In this document: piece after piece, positions 1-6,825 of the stretch
Numbering within the stretch: position 1 is the stretch's first letter
How the letters are laid out: each line of letters opens with the position of its first letter
NCBI RefSeq assembly: GCF_900142065.1
Contig: NZ_FSRJ01000001.1
Coordinates: 124,001-188,000 of the forward strand
DNA from: Agromyces cerinus subsp. cerinus
GTDB taxonomy: Bacteria; Actinomycetota; Actinomycetes; Actinomycetales; Microbacteriaceae
DNA: 64,000 nt
Reading direction: 5' to 3'
Notes under the pieces: model-generated
The model's database searches: none
The model's input: the letters and a program-made list of their open reading frames with translations, nothing else
Told to the model about the DNA's origin: nothing
Program-made: the position numbers and the translations under genes

Positions 1-1
1 C

Positions 2-544
2 GAAGAGGCGCGGCGACGCCGCTCCGAGACGCTCGAGCTCGCCCTCGCCGTGCGGTCCGCGTCGGGTGCGGTGACGACCGCCGCCCGCTTCATCGAGATC
101 GCGGGCGAAGACGCCAAGGCCATCGGCGAACTGCGCGACGCAGAAGAGCGCGCCAGCGCCCTGCACTCGCTCGGCGTAGCGCCGGGTCAGGCGGTGCCCA
201 ACGCCCTCCGGCCGCAGCTGAAGGCGCTCGAAGACGACCAGAAGCGTCGCGCCACCCGGAGCCTTCGCGACGGCATCGACCGCATCCTCGTCGACCTCGC
301 TTCGCTGTACCGCGACATCCTGCTCATCCAGCTCGCCGCCGACGTGCCGCTCGTCAACCGCGAGCTCGAAGCGGGCATGCAGCGCGCCGCGGCATCCGCT
401 GCGCCTGCTCGAACGCTCGCGACGCTCGACGCGATCCAGCAGGCGCGCACCCGCATCGACGGCAACGTCTCGCCGGCGCTCGCGCTCGAGGCGATGCTGG
501 TCTCCGCCATCCGACGACCGTCCACCGAACGAGGGGCCGCATGA
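2..544 (+). CDS. holB: DNA polymerase III subunit delta' (C-terminal part, 5' end outside window)
   Basis: The reading frame is already open at base 2 and runs to a TGA at 542-544, so this is the last ~180 codons of a longer gene. The all-alpha sequence, with paired helices (LRPQLKALEDDQKRRATR, then a segment with LVDLASLYRDIL), matches the C-terminal collar domain of the clamp-loader delta' subunit (DnaX/HolB family). That domain oligomerises with tau/gamma and delta to load the sliding clamp. The AAA+ nucleotide-binding part lies upstream and cannot be seen. The stop overlaps the start of the next gene (ATGA at 541-544), so the two are translationally coupled. Family assignment is inferred from the C-terminal domain only. 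Confidence 0.78.
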   Translation, partial: EEARRRRSETLELALAVRSASGAVTTAARFIEIAGEDAKAIGELRDAEERASALHSLGVAPGQAVPNALRPQLKALEDDQKRRATRSLRDGIDRILVDLASLYRDILLIQLAADVPLVNRELEAGMQRAAASAAPARTLATLDAIQQARTRIDGNVSPALALEAMLVSAIRRPSTERGAA

Positions 545-2097
545 TCGACACGACCACCGCCAGACGACGGATGCCGCGTGGCGCGCGTGCCGTCGCGATC
601 GTCGGCGCCCTCGCGGCCCTGCTCGCGATGAGCGGCTGCGTGCCCTCGTTCCTGAACCCGCAGCAGCCGGTCTCGACGCCGACCGGCGAAGAGGTCGCGG
701 CCGACCTCGAGCCCTTCTACACACAGGTGCTGAAGTGGGAGCGCTGCGGCGACGGCATGGGCTGCACCACGGCGAAGGCCCCGCTCGACTGGAGCGATCC
801 CTCGGCCGGCGAGACCGAGCTCGCCCTCGTGCGCCACGTGGCCACGGGCGAGAAGCTCGGCTCGCTGCTCGTGAACCCGGGCGGCCCGGGCGGCTCGGGC
901 TACGACTTCGTGATGGACTCGCTCGACTACGCCGTCGGGCAGCCCCTGCAGGAGCGTTTCGACGTCGTCGGCTTCGACCCCCGCGGCGTCGGCCGCTCGT
1001 CGGGCGTGGCCTGTTACGACGCCCCCGAGATGGACGAGTACCTCTACGGCATCACGCCGGGCGTTCGCGGCAGCGACGAGTGGATCGCCGAGGTCGAGTC
1101 GACCGAGCGCGCCTTCGGCGAGGCCTGTGCCGAGAACACCGGTGAACTGCTCGGCAACGTCGACACCGAGAGCGCGGCGCGCGACATGGACCTGCTGCGC
1201 GCGGTCCTCGGCGACGATCAGCTCAACTACCTCGGGTTCTCGTACGGCACGTTCCTCGGCGCCACCTACGCCGAGCTCTACCCCGAGAAGGTCGGCAAGC
1301 TCGTGCTCGACGGGGCGATCGACCCTTCGGCAAGCGAGTCCGAGGTCTCCCAGGCGCAGGCGATCGGCTTCGAGAACGCACTGAAGGCGTACCTCGAGTT
1401 CTGCCTCTCGGGCAGCGACTGCCCGTTCGACGGCACGGTCGACGACGCGCTCGACGAGATCAGCCGGCTCCTGGCATCCGTCGACCAGAGCCCGCTGCGC
1501 GGCAGCGACGGCCGCCTCGTCGGCGCCGACACCCTCGTGACCGCGATCATCTACCCCCTCTACAGCGAGGATTCCTGGTCGTACCTGAACGACATGTTCG
1601 AGTCGGTCATGTTCGGCGAGGCCGACATGGCCCTCGCCTTCGCCGACGGCTACAACGGGCGCAGTGAAGACGGCACCTACCTCGACAACTCGGCCGAGGC
1701 GTTCACCGCGGTCAACTGCCTCGATTACACGTACCAGTCCGATGTCGCGGTCATGCGCGAGAACGCCGCCGCGACCGCGGAGGTCGCACCGATCATCGGC
1801 CCGTACTTCGGCTTCGGCGATCTGGGCTGCATCAATTGGCCCTACCAGAGCCATGCCGAGCGGGCGGAGATCCACGCGGAGGGCGCCGCGCCGATCCTCG
1901 TCATCGGCACCACGGGCGACCCGGCGACGCCGTACGAGTGGGCCGTCGCGCTCGCCGAGCAGCTCGACAGCGGCGTGCTCATCTCGTACGAGGGTGAGGG
2001 GCACACGGCGTACAACAAGTCGAACGCGTGCGTGAACGACGCCGTCGAGTCGTACTTCATCGACGGCACCGTGCCCGCCGGCGACCCGAAATGCTGA
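541..2097 (+). CDS. Secreted alpha/beta-hydrolase lipoprotein, tripeptidyl aminopeptidase family
   Basis: The product has 518 residues. It starts with a lipoprotein signal: a basic n-region, a hydrophobic core, and lipobox MSGC with the lipidated Cys33. The rest matches the actinobacterial TAP/SlpE-like S33 peptidase family. There is an oxyanion region NPGGPGGSGYD, a nucleophile elbow GFSYGT (Ser234), an acid in GTTGDPATP (Asp460) and His488 in GEGHTAY, inside the TAP-like C-terminal domain. The predicted role is to remove tripeptides from the N-termini of extracellular peptides at the cell surface; some relatives act on other amides or esters. The start overlaps the holB stop (ATGA), a common arrangement in Microbacteriaceae. 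All three catalytic residues are present and length is normal for the family. Confidence 0.88.
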   Translation: MIDTTTARRRMPRGARAVAIVGALAALLAMSGCVPSFLNPQQPVSTPTGEEVAADLEPFYTQVLKWERCGDGMGCTTAKAPLDWSDPSAGETELALVRHVATGEKLGSLLVNPGGPGGSGYDFVMDSLDYAVGQPLQERFDVVGFDPRGVGRSSGVACYDAPEMDEYLYGITPGVRGSDEWIAEVESTERAFGEACAENTGELLGNVDTESAARDMDLLRAVLGDDQLNYLGFSYGTFLGATYAELYPEKVGKLVLDGAIDPSASESEVSQAQAIGFENALKAYLEFCLSGSDCPFDGTVDDALDEISRLLASVDQSPLRGSDGRLVGADTLVTAIIYPLYSEDSWSYLNDMFESVMFGEADMALAFADGYNGRSEDGTYLDNSAEAFTAVNCLDYTYQSDVAVMRENAAATAEVAPIIGPYFGFGDLGCINWPYQSHAERAEIHAEGAAPILVIGTTGDPATPYEWAVALAEQLDSGVLISYEGEGHTAYNKSNACVNDAVESYFIDGTVPAGDPKC

Positions 2098-2102
2098 AGG
2101 TG

Positions 2103-2132
2103 GTCAACGGCGCTCCCGAAACCCGCTAACAT
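2103..2132 (+). promoter_or_regulatory. Candidate promoter of tRNA-Thr
   Basis: A TAACAT -10-like hexamer (2127-2132) lies 18 bp after GTCAAC (2103-2108), about 45 bp upstream of the mature tRNA. It is the only plausible sigma-70-type pair between the peptidase stop and the tRNA. The -35 match is poor. Confidence 0.35.
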
Positions 2133-2177
2133 GGATTCTCGTGCCAGTCGGTGCGCCTCAGGCGCTCCGGATGCCAC

Positions 2178-2253
2178 GCCGCCTTAGCTCAGTCGGCAGA
2201 GCGTCTCACTCGTAATGAGAAGGTCGTGGGTTCGATTCCCACAGGCGGCTCCA
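2178..2253 (+). tRNA. tRNA-Thr (anticodon CGU)
   Basis: The complete cloverleaf is visible. The acceptor stem GCCGCCT pairs with AGGCGGC. The anticodon stem TCTCA/TGAGA encloses the loop CTCGTAA with anticodon CGT, which reads ACG. The T arm contains GGTTCGATTCC, and the 3' CCA is encoded at 2251-2253. I found no second copy of the tRNA 3' end in the window, so there is no sign that it serves as an integration site here. Confidence 0.95.
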
Positions 2254-2258
2254 ATCAG

Positions 2259-2290
2259 AACGGCCCGGAGAGATCCGGGCCGTTCTTTTT
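2259..2290 (+). terminator. Intrinsic terminator after tRNA-Thr
   Basis: A perfect 11-bp stem (AACGGCCCGGA / TCCGGGCCGTT) with a GAGA loop is followed directly by a CTTTTT tract. This is a textbook Rho-independent terminator 6 nt after the tRNA CCA. Confidence 0.9.
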
Positions 2291-2432
2291 CGTGCGGCGT
2301 CCGACCGGCGTTCGTGTGGCGTCCGACCGGCGCAGTTCTCTGGAATGTTCTGCGGAGTCGGCCCCAGGGGGCGCTGATACTCGAGCCACCGTGTCGCGCC
2401 ATGTTCCCGAGTCCCGGCGGTACTCACCGAAC

Positions 2433-2463
2433 TTGACCTCAAGTCCACTTGAGCATTCAGGCT
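2433..2463 (+). promoter_or_regulatory. SoxR/MerR-type operator-promoter
   Basis: The -35 hexamer TTGACC (2433-2438) is followed by a 19-bp spacer and CAGGCT (2458-2463). The inverted repeat CTCAAG-TCCA-CTTGAG (2438-2453) sits in the spacer. The SoxR box of enteric bacteria and Streptomyces has the same CTCAAG-N4-CTTGAG core, and MerR-family promoters are known for 19-bp spacers. It lies 31 bp upstream of the MBL-fold gene. No MerR/SoxR gene is in the window, so the regulator is inferred. Confidence 0.65.
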
Positions 2464-2493
2464 TGCGGATGCCACTGAACGAAAGGGCGTCCC

Positions 2494-3309
2494 ATGACGA
2501 TCTGGACCTGCGCCACGTGCGCGATCGAGCACGCCGACTCCGCCGCCCCACCCGCGTTCTGCGCGATCTGTTCCGACGACCGCCAGTTCGTTCCGGCGAG
2601 CGGACAGCGGTGGACGACCCGGGAGGAGCTGGCCGGCACGGGCTATCGCATCACCACATCCGAGATCGAGCCGGGCCTCCACGCCATCACCACGGAACCG
2701 GAACTCGGCATCGGGCAGCGCGGGCTGCTCGTGCAGACCAAGGCCGGCAATCTGCTCTTCGAGCCCCCGGGGTTCATCGACGACGCCGGAGTGGACGCGG
2801 TGCGCCGTCTCGGCGGGGTCGCCGCGATCGCGTCGAGCCATCCGCATCTCACCGGGTCGTCCATCCAGTGGAGCCACGCGTTCGACGGGGCGCCGGTCTA
2901 CGTCGCGCGGAAGGACGAAGCGTGGATCAGGCGACCGGACCCCGCGATCAGCCTCTGGGAGGACCGCGTCGACCTCCTGCCCGGGCTGGTGATGCTCGAA
3001 TGCGGCGGCCACTTCGCGGGCAGCAGCGTCGTGCACTGGCCGGCCGGCGCCGAGGGCCGAGGGGTGCTCCTGACCGGCGATACGATCGCGATCGGAGCCG
3101 ATCGCGCATCGGTCAACGTCATGCGCAGCTTCGTGAACAACATCCCGCTCCCGGAACGGGCCGTGCGTCGCATCATGGACACGGTGCTGCCACTGGAATT
3201 CGAGCGTCTCTACGGCGCCTTCGGCCAGTTGACCGCGCAGGCGCACGACATCACCGAGCGCTCCCTGCTTCGCTATGTCAGCTGGCTCCGCGACGAGGTC
3301 CCGGAATGA
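2494..3309 (+). CDS. MBL-fold metallo-hydrolase with N-terminal Cys4 zinc-ribbon-like segment
   Basis: The product has 271 residues. Two CxxC pairs (Cys6/Cys9 and Cys23/Cys26) open the protein like a small zinc ribbon. A metallo-beta-lactamase fold follows. Metal-ligand motifs are SHPH (His116, His118), GGHFAGSS (His173) and LLTGDT (Asp196). The first motif is shortened to HPH, where the family consensus is HxHxDH, as in YflN-like hydrolases. The substrate is unknown. An AAAGG ribosome site precedes the ATG, and the gene is monocistronic behind the SoxR-like promoter at 2433-2463. That suggests a role in a response to redox-active compounds or electrophiles; this is inference from the operator only. 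Confidence 0.8.
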   Translation: MTIWTCATCAIEHADSAAPPAFCAICSDDRQFVPASGQRWTTREELAGTGYRITTSEIEPGLHAITTEPELGIGQRGLLVQTKAGNLLFEPPGFIDDAGVDAVRRLGGVAAIASSHPHLTGSSIQWSHAFDGAPVYVARKDEAWIRRPDPAISLWEDRVDLLPGLVMLECGGHFAGSSVVHWPAGAEGRGVLLTGDTIAIGADRASVNVMRSFVNNIPLPERAVRRIMDTVLPLEFERLYGAFGQLTAQAHDITERSLLRYVSWLRDEVPE

Positions 3310-3388
3310 GCCGGTGCAGTGCGCAGGTGAACGGCGGCCGCATGCTGAACTGCGCCGTTTCGTGCGGGCGGTGTGAGAACCTGTCGGC

Positions 3389-3946
3389 ATGCCGTCGCCG
3401 CAGTCGTTGAGTGAGACCGATCGCCGCGAGGTCGCAGCCTGGGCGGCGGAGTGCGCCGAACGGGTCTTGGCCCTGTTCGAAGCGGAGGCACCGGCGGACG
3501 ATCGACCGCGTGATGCCATCGCTCGGAGTCGGGCGTTCGCACGAGGCGAGCTCGATGCCGCCGGTGAGATACGCCGACGGTTGGTCGCCGGGCGCGCGGC
3601 GCACGCGGTGAGTTCTCCCGCGGCCGTGGCTGCTGCGCGGGCCGCCGCACAGGCCGCCGGCGTCGCCCACATGGGCGCGCACGCCCTCGGCGCGGCCGCC
3701 TACGCCGCGAACGCAGTCGGGCTGGCCGCTCCGGATCGGCCCGAGGCCGTCAGTGACGAGATCGCCTGGCAGCTCGAGCACATGACCGACGAGACGAGGT
3801 CGGCCCTTCGGCAACTGCCTCCCGTCGGTGAGGACTCAGCGGGCCCGCTCGGCTCGGGACTGCTCGCATCGGGCATCCTCGGATCGACGATTCGGGAGAT
3901 CCAAGCCGCGATCGGCAGCACTCCTTCGCAACAGGGCGCCCGGTAG
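3389..3946 (+). CDS. Small Ala-rich helical protein of the putative-immunity-protein (Imm-5-like) family
   Basis: The product has 185 residues and is almost entirely Ala-rich helix. Its opening (SETDRREVAAWAAECAERVL) and the segments LFEAEAPADDRPRDAI and AHMGAHALGAAAYAANA recur in actinobacterial proteins annotated as putative immunity proteins. There is no adjacent toxin, no secretion signal and no membrane segment, so an immunity role is not supported by context. It stands alone between an MBL gene and a convergent esterase pair. Function should be treated as unknown. Confidence 0.6.
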   Translation: MPSPQSLSETDRREVAAWAAECAERVLALFEAEAPADDRPRDAIARSRAFARGELDAAGEIRRRLVAGRAAHAVSSPAAVAAARAAAQAAGVAHMGAHALGAAAYAANAVGLAAPDRPEAVSDEIAWQLEHMTDETRSALRQLPPVGEDSAGPLGSGLLASGILGSTIREIQAAIGSTPSQQGAR

Positions 3947-3971
3947 GCGGTCGGCACCGGCGCCGGACACA

Positions 3972-4000
3972 CGAACGGCCCGGGATCGCCGGGCCGTTCG
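3972..4000. terminator. Bidirectional terminator hairpin
   Basis: A perfect 12-bp stem (CGAACGGCCCGG / CCGGGCCGTTCG) with a 5-nt loop lies between the plus-strand gene ending at 3946 and the minus-strand gene ending at 4038. U-tracts are poor on both sides. Confidence 0.7.
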
Positions 4001-4037
4001 CATCTCACGCGAGGAAGAGCGCGTGTGGTTCAGGGGA

Positions 4038-4862
4038 TCACTTGAGCGCCGGGCGCAGGGCGGCCGCGAACGCCTGGTACCCGGCGGCGTTGGCATGGAA
4101 CGAGTCGTTCGAGCGAAGCCAGTTCCAGTCGTTGATCCACGGGGCCGCGCTGCCGATGCCGTGACCGGTGAAGGGCGTTTCGACGTCGACGTACACGGCG
4201 CCGGCGAGCACGGCGGCGCCCTCGATCGCGTCGTTCAGGGCGATGGTGCCGGTGTTGACCCGCGTCGCCCACTGGTAGCGCGAGGTCGGTGCGAACAGCA
4301 GCGGGTAGCCGGTGACGACGACTCGGGCGTTCGGCGCCTTCGCCCTGATCGCCGCGATGGCGTTGCGCACGTTCTGGGCGAGCACCCCGTTCAGCACCAT
4401 CGTCTCGCCGGCGATGATGTGCGACTCGCACGAGCTGTTCACGAGCACGAAGCAGTTCTGCATCACGTTCGCGAATCCGACGTCGTTGCCGCCGACGGTG
4501 AGCGTGACCCGCACGGCGTTCGCCGGAAGCGCGGGGATCTGCTTCGAGATCACGTCGGCCGTGGTCGCGCCGCGGCAGGCGGGACGGGCGGCGAGCGCGA
4601 GGTTCGCGTCGGCGTCGAGCAACGCCGGATATCCCTTCGAGCTGGTGTAGCAGCTCGTCTCGAGATAGCTTCCCGCCCCGAGGCCGGCGGCGTAGGAGTC
4701 GCCGAGCGCCGCGTAGGCGAGTTGGGCGTTGCCGCCCCCGCCGCCGGGCTTGCCCTTGCCCGAGGGGGCCGCCAGCGACGGCGACGCGACCGAGCCGAGG
4801 GTGATCAGCGCGGCGAGCAGCGCCGCCGCGAGTGCGAACCGCGGCCGCGTCGACCCGTTCAC
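4038..4862 (-). CDS. Secreted SGNH/GDSL-family lipase-esterase (second of tandem pair)
   Basis: The product has 274 residues. An N-terminal Sec signal (hydrophobic core about 9-28, ending near SLAAPS) and a Gly/Lys linker precede the catalytic domain. SGNH blocks are complete: GDSY (nucleophile Ser56), a Gly-rich block II near 97-100, VGGND (Asn126), and block V DSFH (Asp253, His256). The architecture resembles actinobacterial secreted GDSL lipases acting on esters outside the cell. Its ATG overlaps the stop of the upstream paralogue by 4 bases, so both are made from one transcript. The physiological substrate cannot be told from sequence. Confidence 0.85.
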   Translation of the reverse strand: MNGSTRPRFALAAALLAALITLGSVASPSLAAPSGKGKPGGGGGNAQLAYAALGDSYAAGLGAGSYLETSCYTSSKGYPALLDADANLALAARPACRGATTADVISKQIPALPANAVRVTLTVGGNDVGFANVMQNCFVLVNSSCESHIIAGETMVLNGVLAQNVRNAIAAIRAKAPNARVVVTGYPLLFAPTSRYQWATRVNTGTIALNDAIEGAAVLAGAVYVDVETPFTGHGIGSAAPWINDWNWLRSNDSFHANAAGYQAFAAALRPALK

Positions 4863-5698
4863 GGCAGTGCCGTTGCGGAGAGGAGCGCGTCGCGGTAGGC
4901 GGAGTAGCCGGCGGCGTTCGGATGGAGGAAGGTGATCGGGTCACCGGGGTTCTCACCGAGCCATGAGGAGCCGGAGCCGACGCCGTGGCCTGCGAACAGC
5001 CCGGTCACGTCGACGTAGACCGCGTCGACACCGGATGCCGCTGCGCCCGCGGCGCCTGCAGCGATGAGCGAGTTCATCGCGGCGGTGAGCGCGTTCACCT
5101 GATCGGTGAGCGGTTGCAGGCCGGGCTGGAACGGGATCGCGTACCCGGTCACGAGGATCTCGGCCGCGGGGGAGCGTGTCGCGATCGCCGTGACGAGCCC
5201 CGCGATGTCGACCGTCAGCTGCCCGGAGGCGAGGTAGTCCTGCGCGGCCTGTACGGCGAGCAGGCACTCCAGGCCGGGCTCCGGGACGGAGCACGCCGCG
5301 AGGATGCCGGGCAGGTCGACCTCGTTCGCGCCGACCGTGAGTGTCACGAGCGTCGTGCCGCGGTTGACCTGCGAGAGCTGGTTCGCAGCGACATCCGCGA
5401 TCGTCGCTCCGCTGCAGGAGGGATTGCGCAGCAGGTTCGTGCGCGGCGCGGCGTCGAGGAGTGTCGGATAGCCGCTCGGGCTCTGGAGACAGGCGTCGAC
5501 GTAGCCGCCCGCGCCCTGGCCTGCTGCCACGGAGTCGCCGAGGGCGACGTACTTGGCGACGGGAGACGACGACGAGGTCGATGAGGGTGGCGCGGCTGCA
5601 GCCGGGCCGGCGATCCCCGCGGGGATCACCACGAGGGCGATGATGGCCGCGGCGGCACTGCCGATGACGCGGCCCTTCCAAGCGAATACAGCCGTCAT
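4859..5698 (-). CDS. Secreted SGNH/GDSL-family esterase with altered active-site blocks
   Basis: The product has 279 residues and is paralogous to the next gene in the operon: the same signal-peptide layout and nucleophile GDSV at Ser56. Two blocks differ. Block III reads GANE where the family usually has GGND, keeping the key Asn125. The expected Asp three residues before the catalytic His259 is replaced (TFLH). Some Streptomyces esterases of this superfamily work with a Ser-His dyad, so activity is possible. A Ser-rich linker follows the signal peptide. It is the first gene of the two-gene unit. Its start lies 80 bp from the divergent oxidoreductase gene, so the promoters of both must lie there. 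Confidence 0.8.
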   Translation of the reverse strand: MTAVFAWKGRVIGSAAAAIIALVVIPAGIAGPAAAAPPSSTSSSSPVAKYVALGDSVAAGQGAGGYVDACLQSPSGYPTLLDAAPRTNLLRNPSCSGATIADVAANQLSQVNRGTTLVTLTVGANEVDLPGILAACSVPEPGLECLLAVQAAQDYLASGQLTVDIAGLVTAIATRSPAAEILVTGYAIPFQPGLQPLTDQVNALTAAMNSLIAAGAAGAAASGVDAVYVDVTGLFAGHGVGSGSSWLGENPGDPITFLHPNAAGYSAYRDALLSATALP

Positions 5699-5778
5699 GG
5701 CTGAACGTTAGACCTGGTCGTGAGGATTCCGCAGGATCCCAGAACAGGGGGAGTACTTCGGCGGCATAGGCTGTCGGC

Positions 5779-6762
5779 ATGACGGAACGACTGCGGTGGG
5801 GAATCCTCGCGACGGGCGGCATCGCGCACGCCTTCGCCAACGACCTGAAGCTCAACGGATTCACCGTGCAGGCGGTCGGCTCGCGCTCGCAGGCCGGCGC
5901 CGACGCGTTCGCCGCCGAGTTCGGCATCCCGAATGCGCACGGCAGCTACGAAGCGCTCGCCGCCGACCCCGAGGTCGACGTGATCTACGTCTCCACGCCG
6001 CATCCGATGCACGCCGCCGGCGCCACCCTCGCCCTCGAGGCGGGCAAGCACGTGCTCGTCGAGAAGGCCTTCACGGTCAACGCGGGCGAAGCGCGCGCGC
6101 TCGCCGAACTCGCCGCGGCCAAGGGGCTCCTCGTGCTCGAGGCGATGTGGACCAGGTACCTGCCGCACATGGCGCGCATTCGCGAGATCATCGCGGCGGG
6201 CACGCTCGGCGAGGTGCGCACCCTCATCGCCGATCACACCCAGCTGCTCTCCGACGACCCGTCGCACCGCATCAATGCGCTCGAACTCGGCGGCGGGGCG
6301 CTGCTCGACCTCGGCATCTACCCGATCTCCTTCGCGTGGGACCTCTTCGGCGCACCCGCGACGACCCAGGCGTCGGCGACCTTCAAGTCGACGGGCGCCG
6401 ACGCCCAGGTGGCCGTGGTCTACGGCTACGAGGGCGGACGCATGGCCTCCACGATCTCGGCGAGCGATGTGAAGGGGCCGAACACCGCGGTCGTGCTCGG
6501 CACCGCGGCCCGCATCGAGATCGACCACGTCTGGTACACGCCGACGACCTTCCGGGTCGTCGCCGCAGACGGAACGCTGCTCGAGGAGTACCGTTCCGAG
6601 GTCGTCGGCCGCGGCATGCACTTCCAGGCCGAGGCGGTCGAGCGGCTCGTCGCGACCGGAGACCTCACCGGCGACCTGCTGCCGATCGACGAGACCGTGG
6701 CGATCATGGCGTCGCTCGACGAGATCCGCAAGCAGATCGGTCTCGTCTACCCGGGCGAATGA
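5779..6762 (+). CDS. Gfo/Idh/MocA-family NAD(P)-dependent oxidoreductase
   Basis: The product has 327 residues. The N-terminal Rossmann fold carries WGILATGGIA, followed by the conserved DVIYVSTPHPMH segment. The family signature EKAFTVN (usually EKP) contains the catalytic Lys. The C-terminal alpha/beta domain includes a GGGALLDLGIYP motif, typical of the dihydrodiol/xylose/inositol dehydrogenase branch. These enzymes oxidise or epimerise sugars, inositols or diols; substrate cannot be assigned. The gene stands alone, divergent from the esterase pair. Confidence 0.85.
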   Translation: MTERLRWGILATGGIAHAFANDLKLNGFTVQAVGSRSQAGADAFAAEFGIPNAHGSYEALAADPEVDVIYVSTPHPMHAAGATLALEAGKHVLVEKAFTVNAGEARALAELAAAKGLLVLEAMWTRYLPHMARIREIIAAGTLGEVRTLIADHTQLLSDDPSHRINALELGGGALLDLGIYPISFAWDLFGAPATTQASATFKSTGADAQVAVVYGYEGGRMASTISASDVKGPNTAVVLGTAARIEIDHVWYTPTTFRVVAADGTLLEEYRSEVVGRGMHFQAEAVERLVATGDLTGDLLPIDETVAIMASLDEIRKQIGLVYPGE

Positions 6763-6825
6763 TCGGCAGCACCCGTTCCGGCGCATGATCAGGTTCTCTT
6801 GAGGATGACTCCGTAGGATTCCCGG

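Noticed and set aside
187..2004. A 605-codon minus-strand frame opposite holB and the peptidase lipoprotein
   Set aside because: Low-complexity Arg/Val/Glu-rich translation, no ribosome site, and the opposite strand has clear, motif-rich genes.
2178..2253. tRNA-Thr considered as a mobile-element attachment site
   Set aside because: No integrase, no second copy of the tRNA 3' end, and no change in base composition downstream.
3389..3946. Immunity-like protein considered as part of a toxin/immunity or contact-inhibition system
   Set aside because: No toxin, secretion substrate or second immunity gene nearby; the family name alone is not evidence for such a system.
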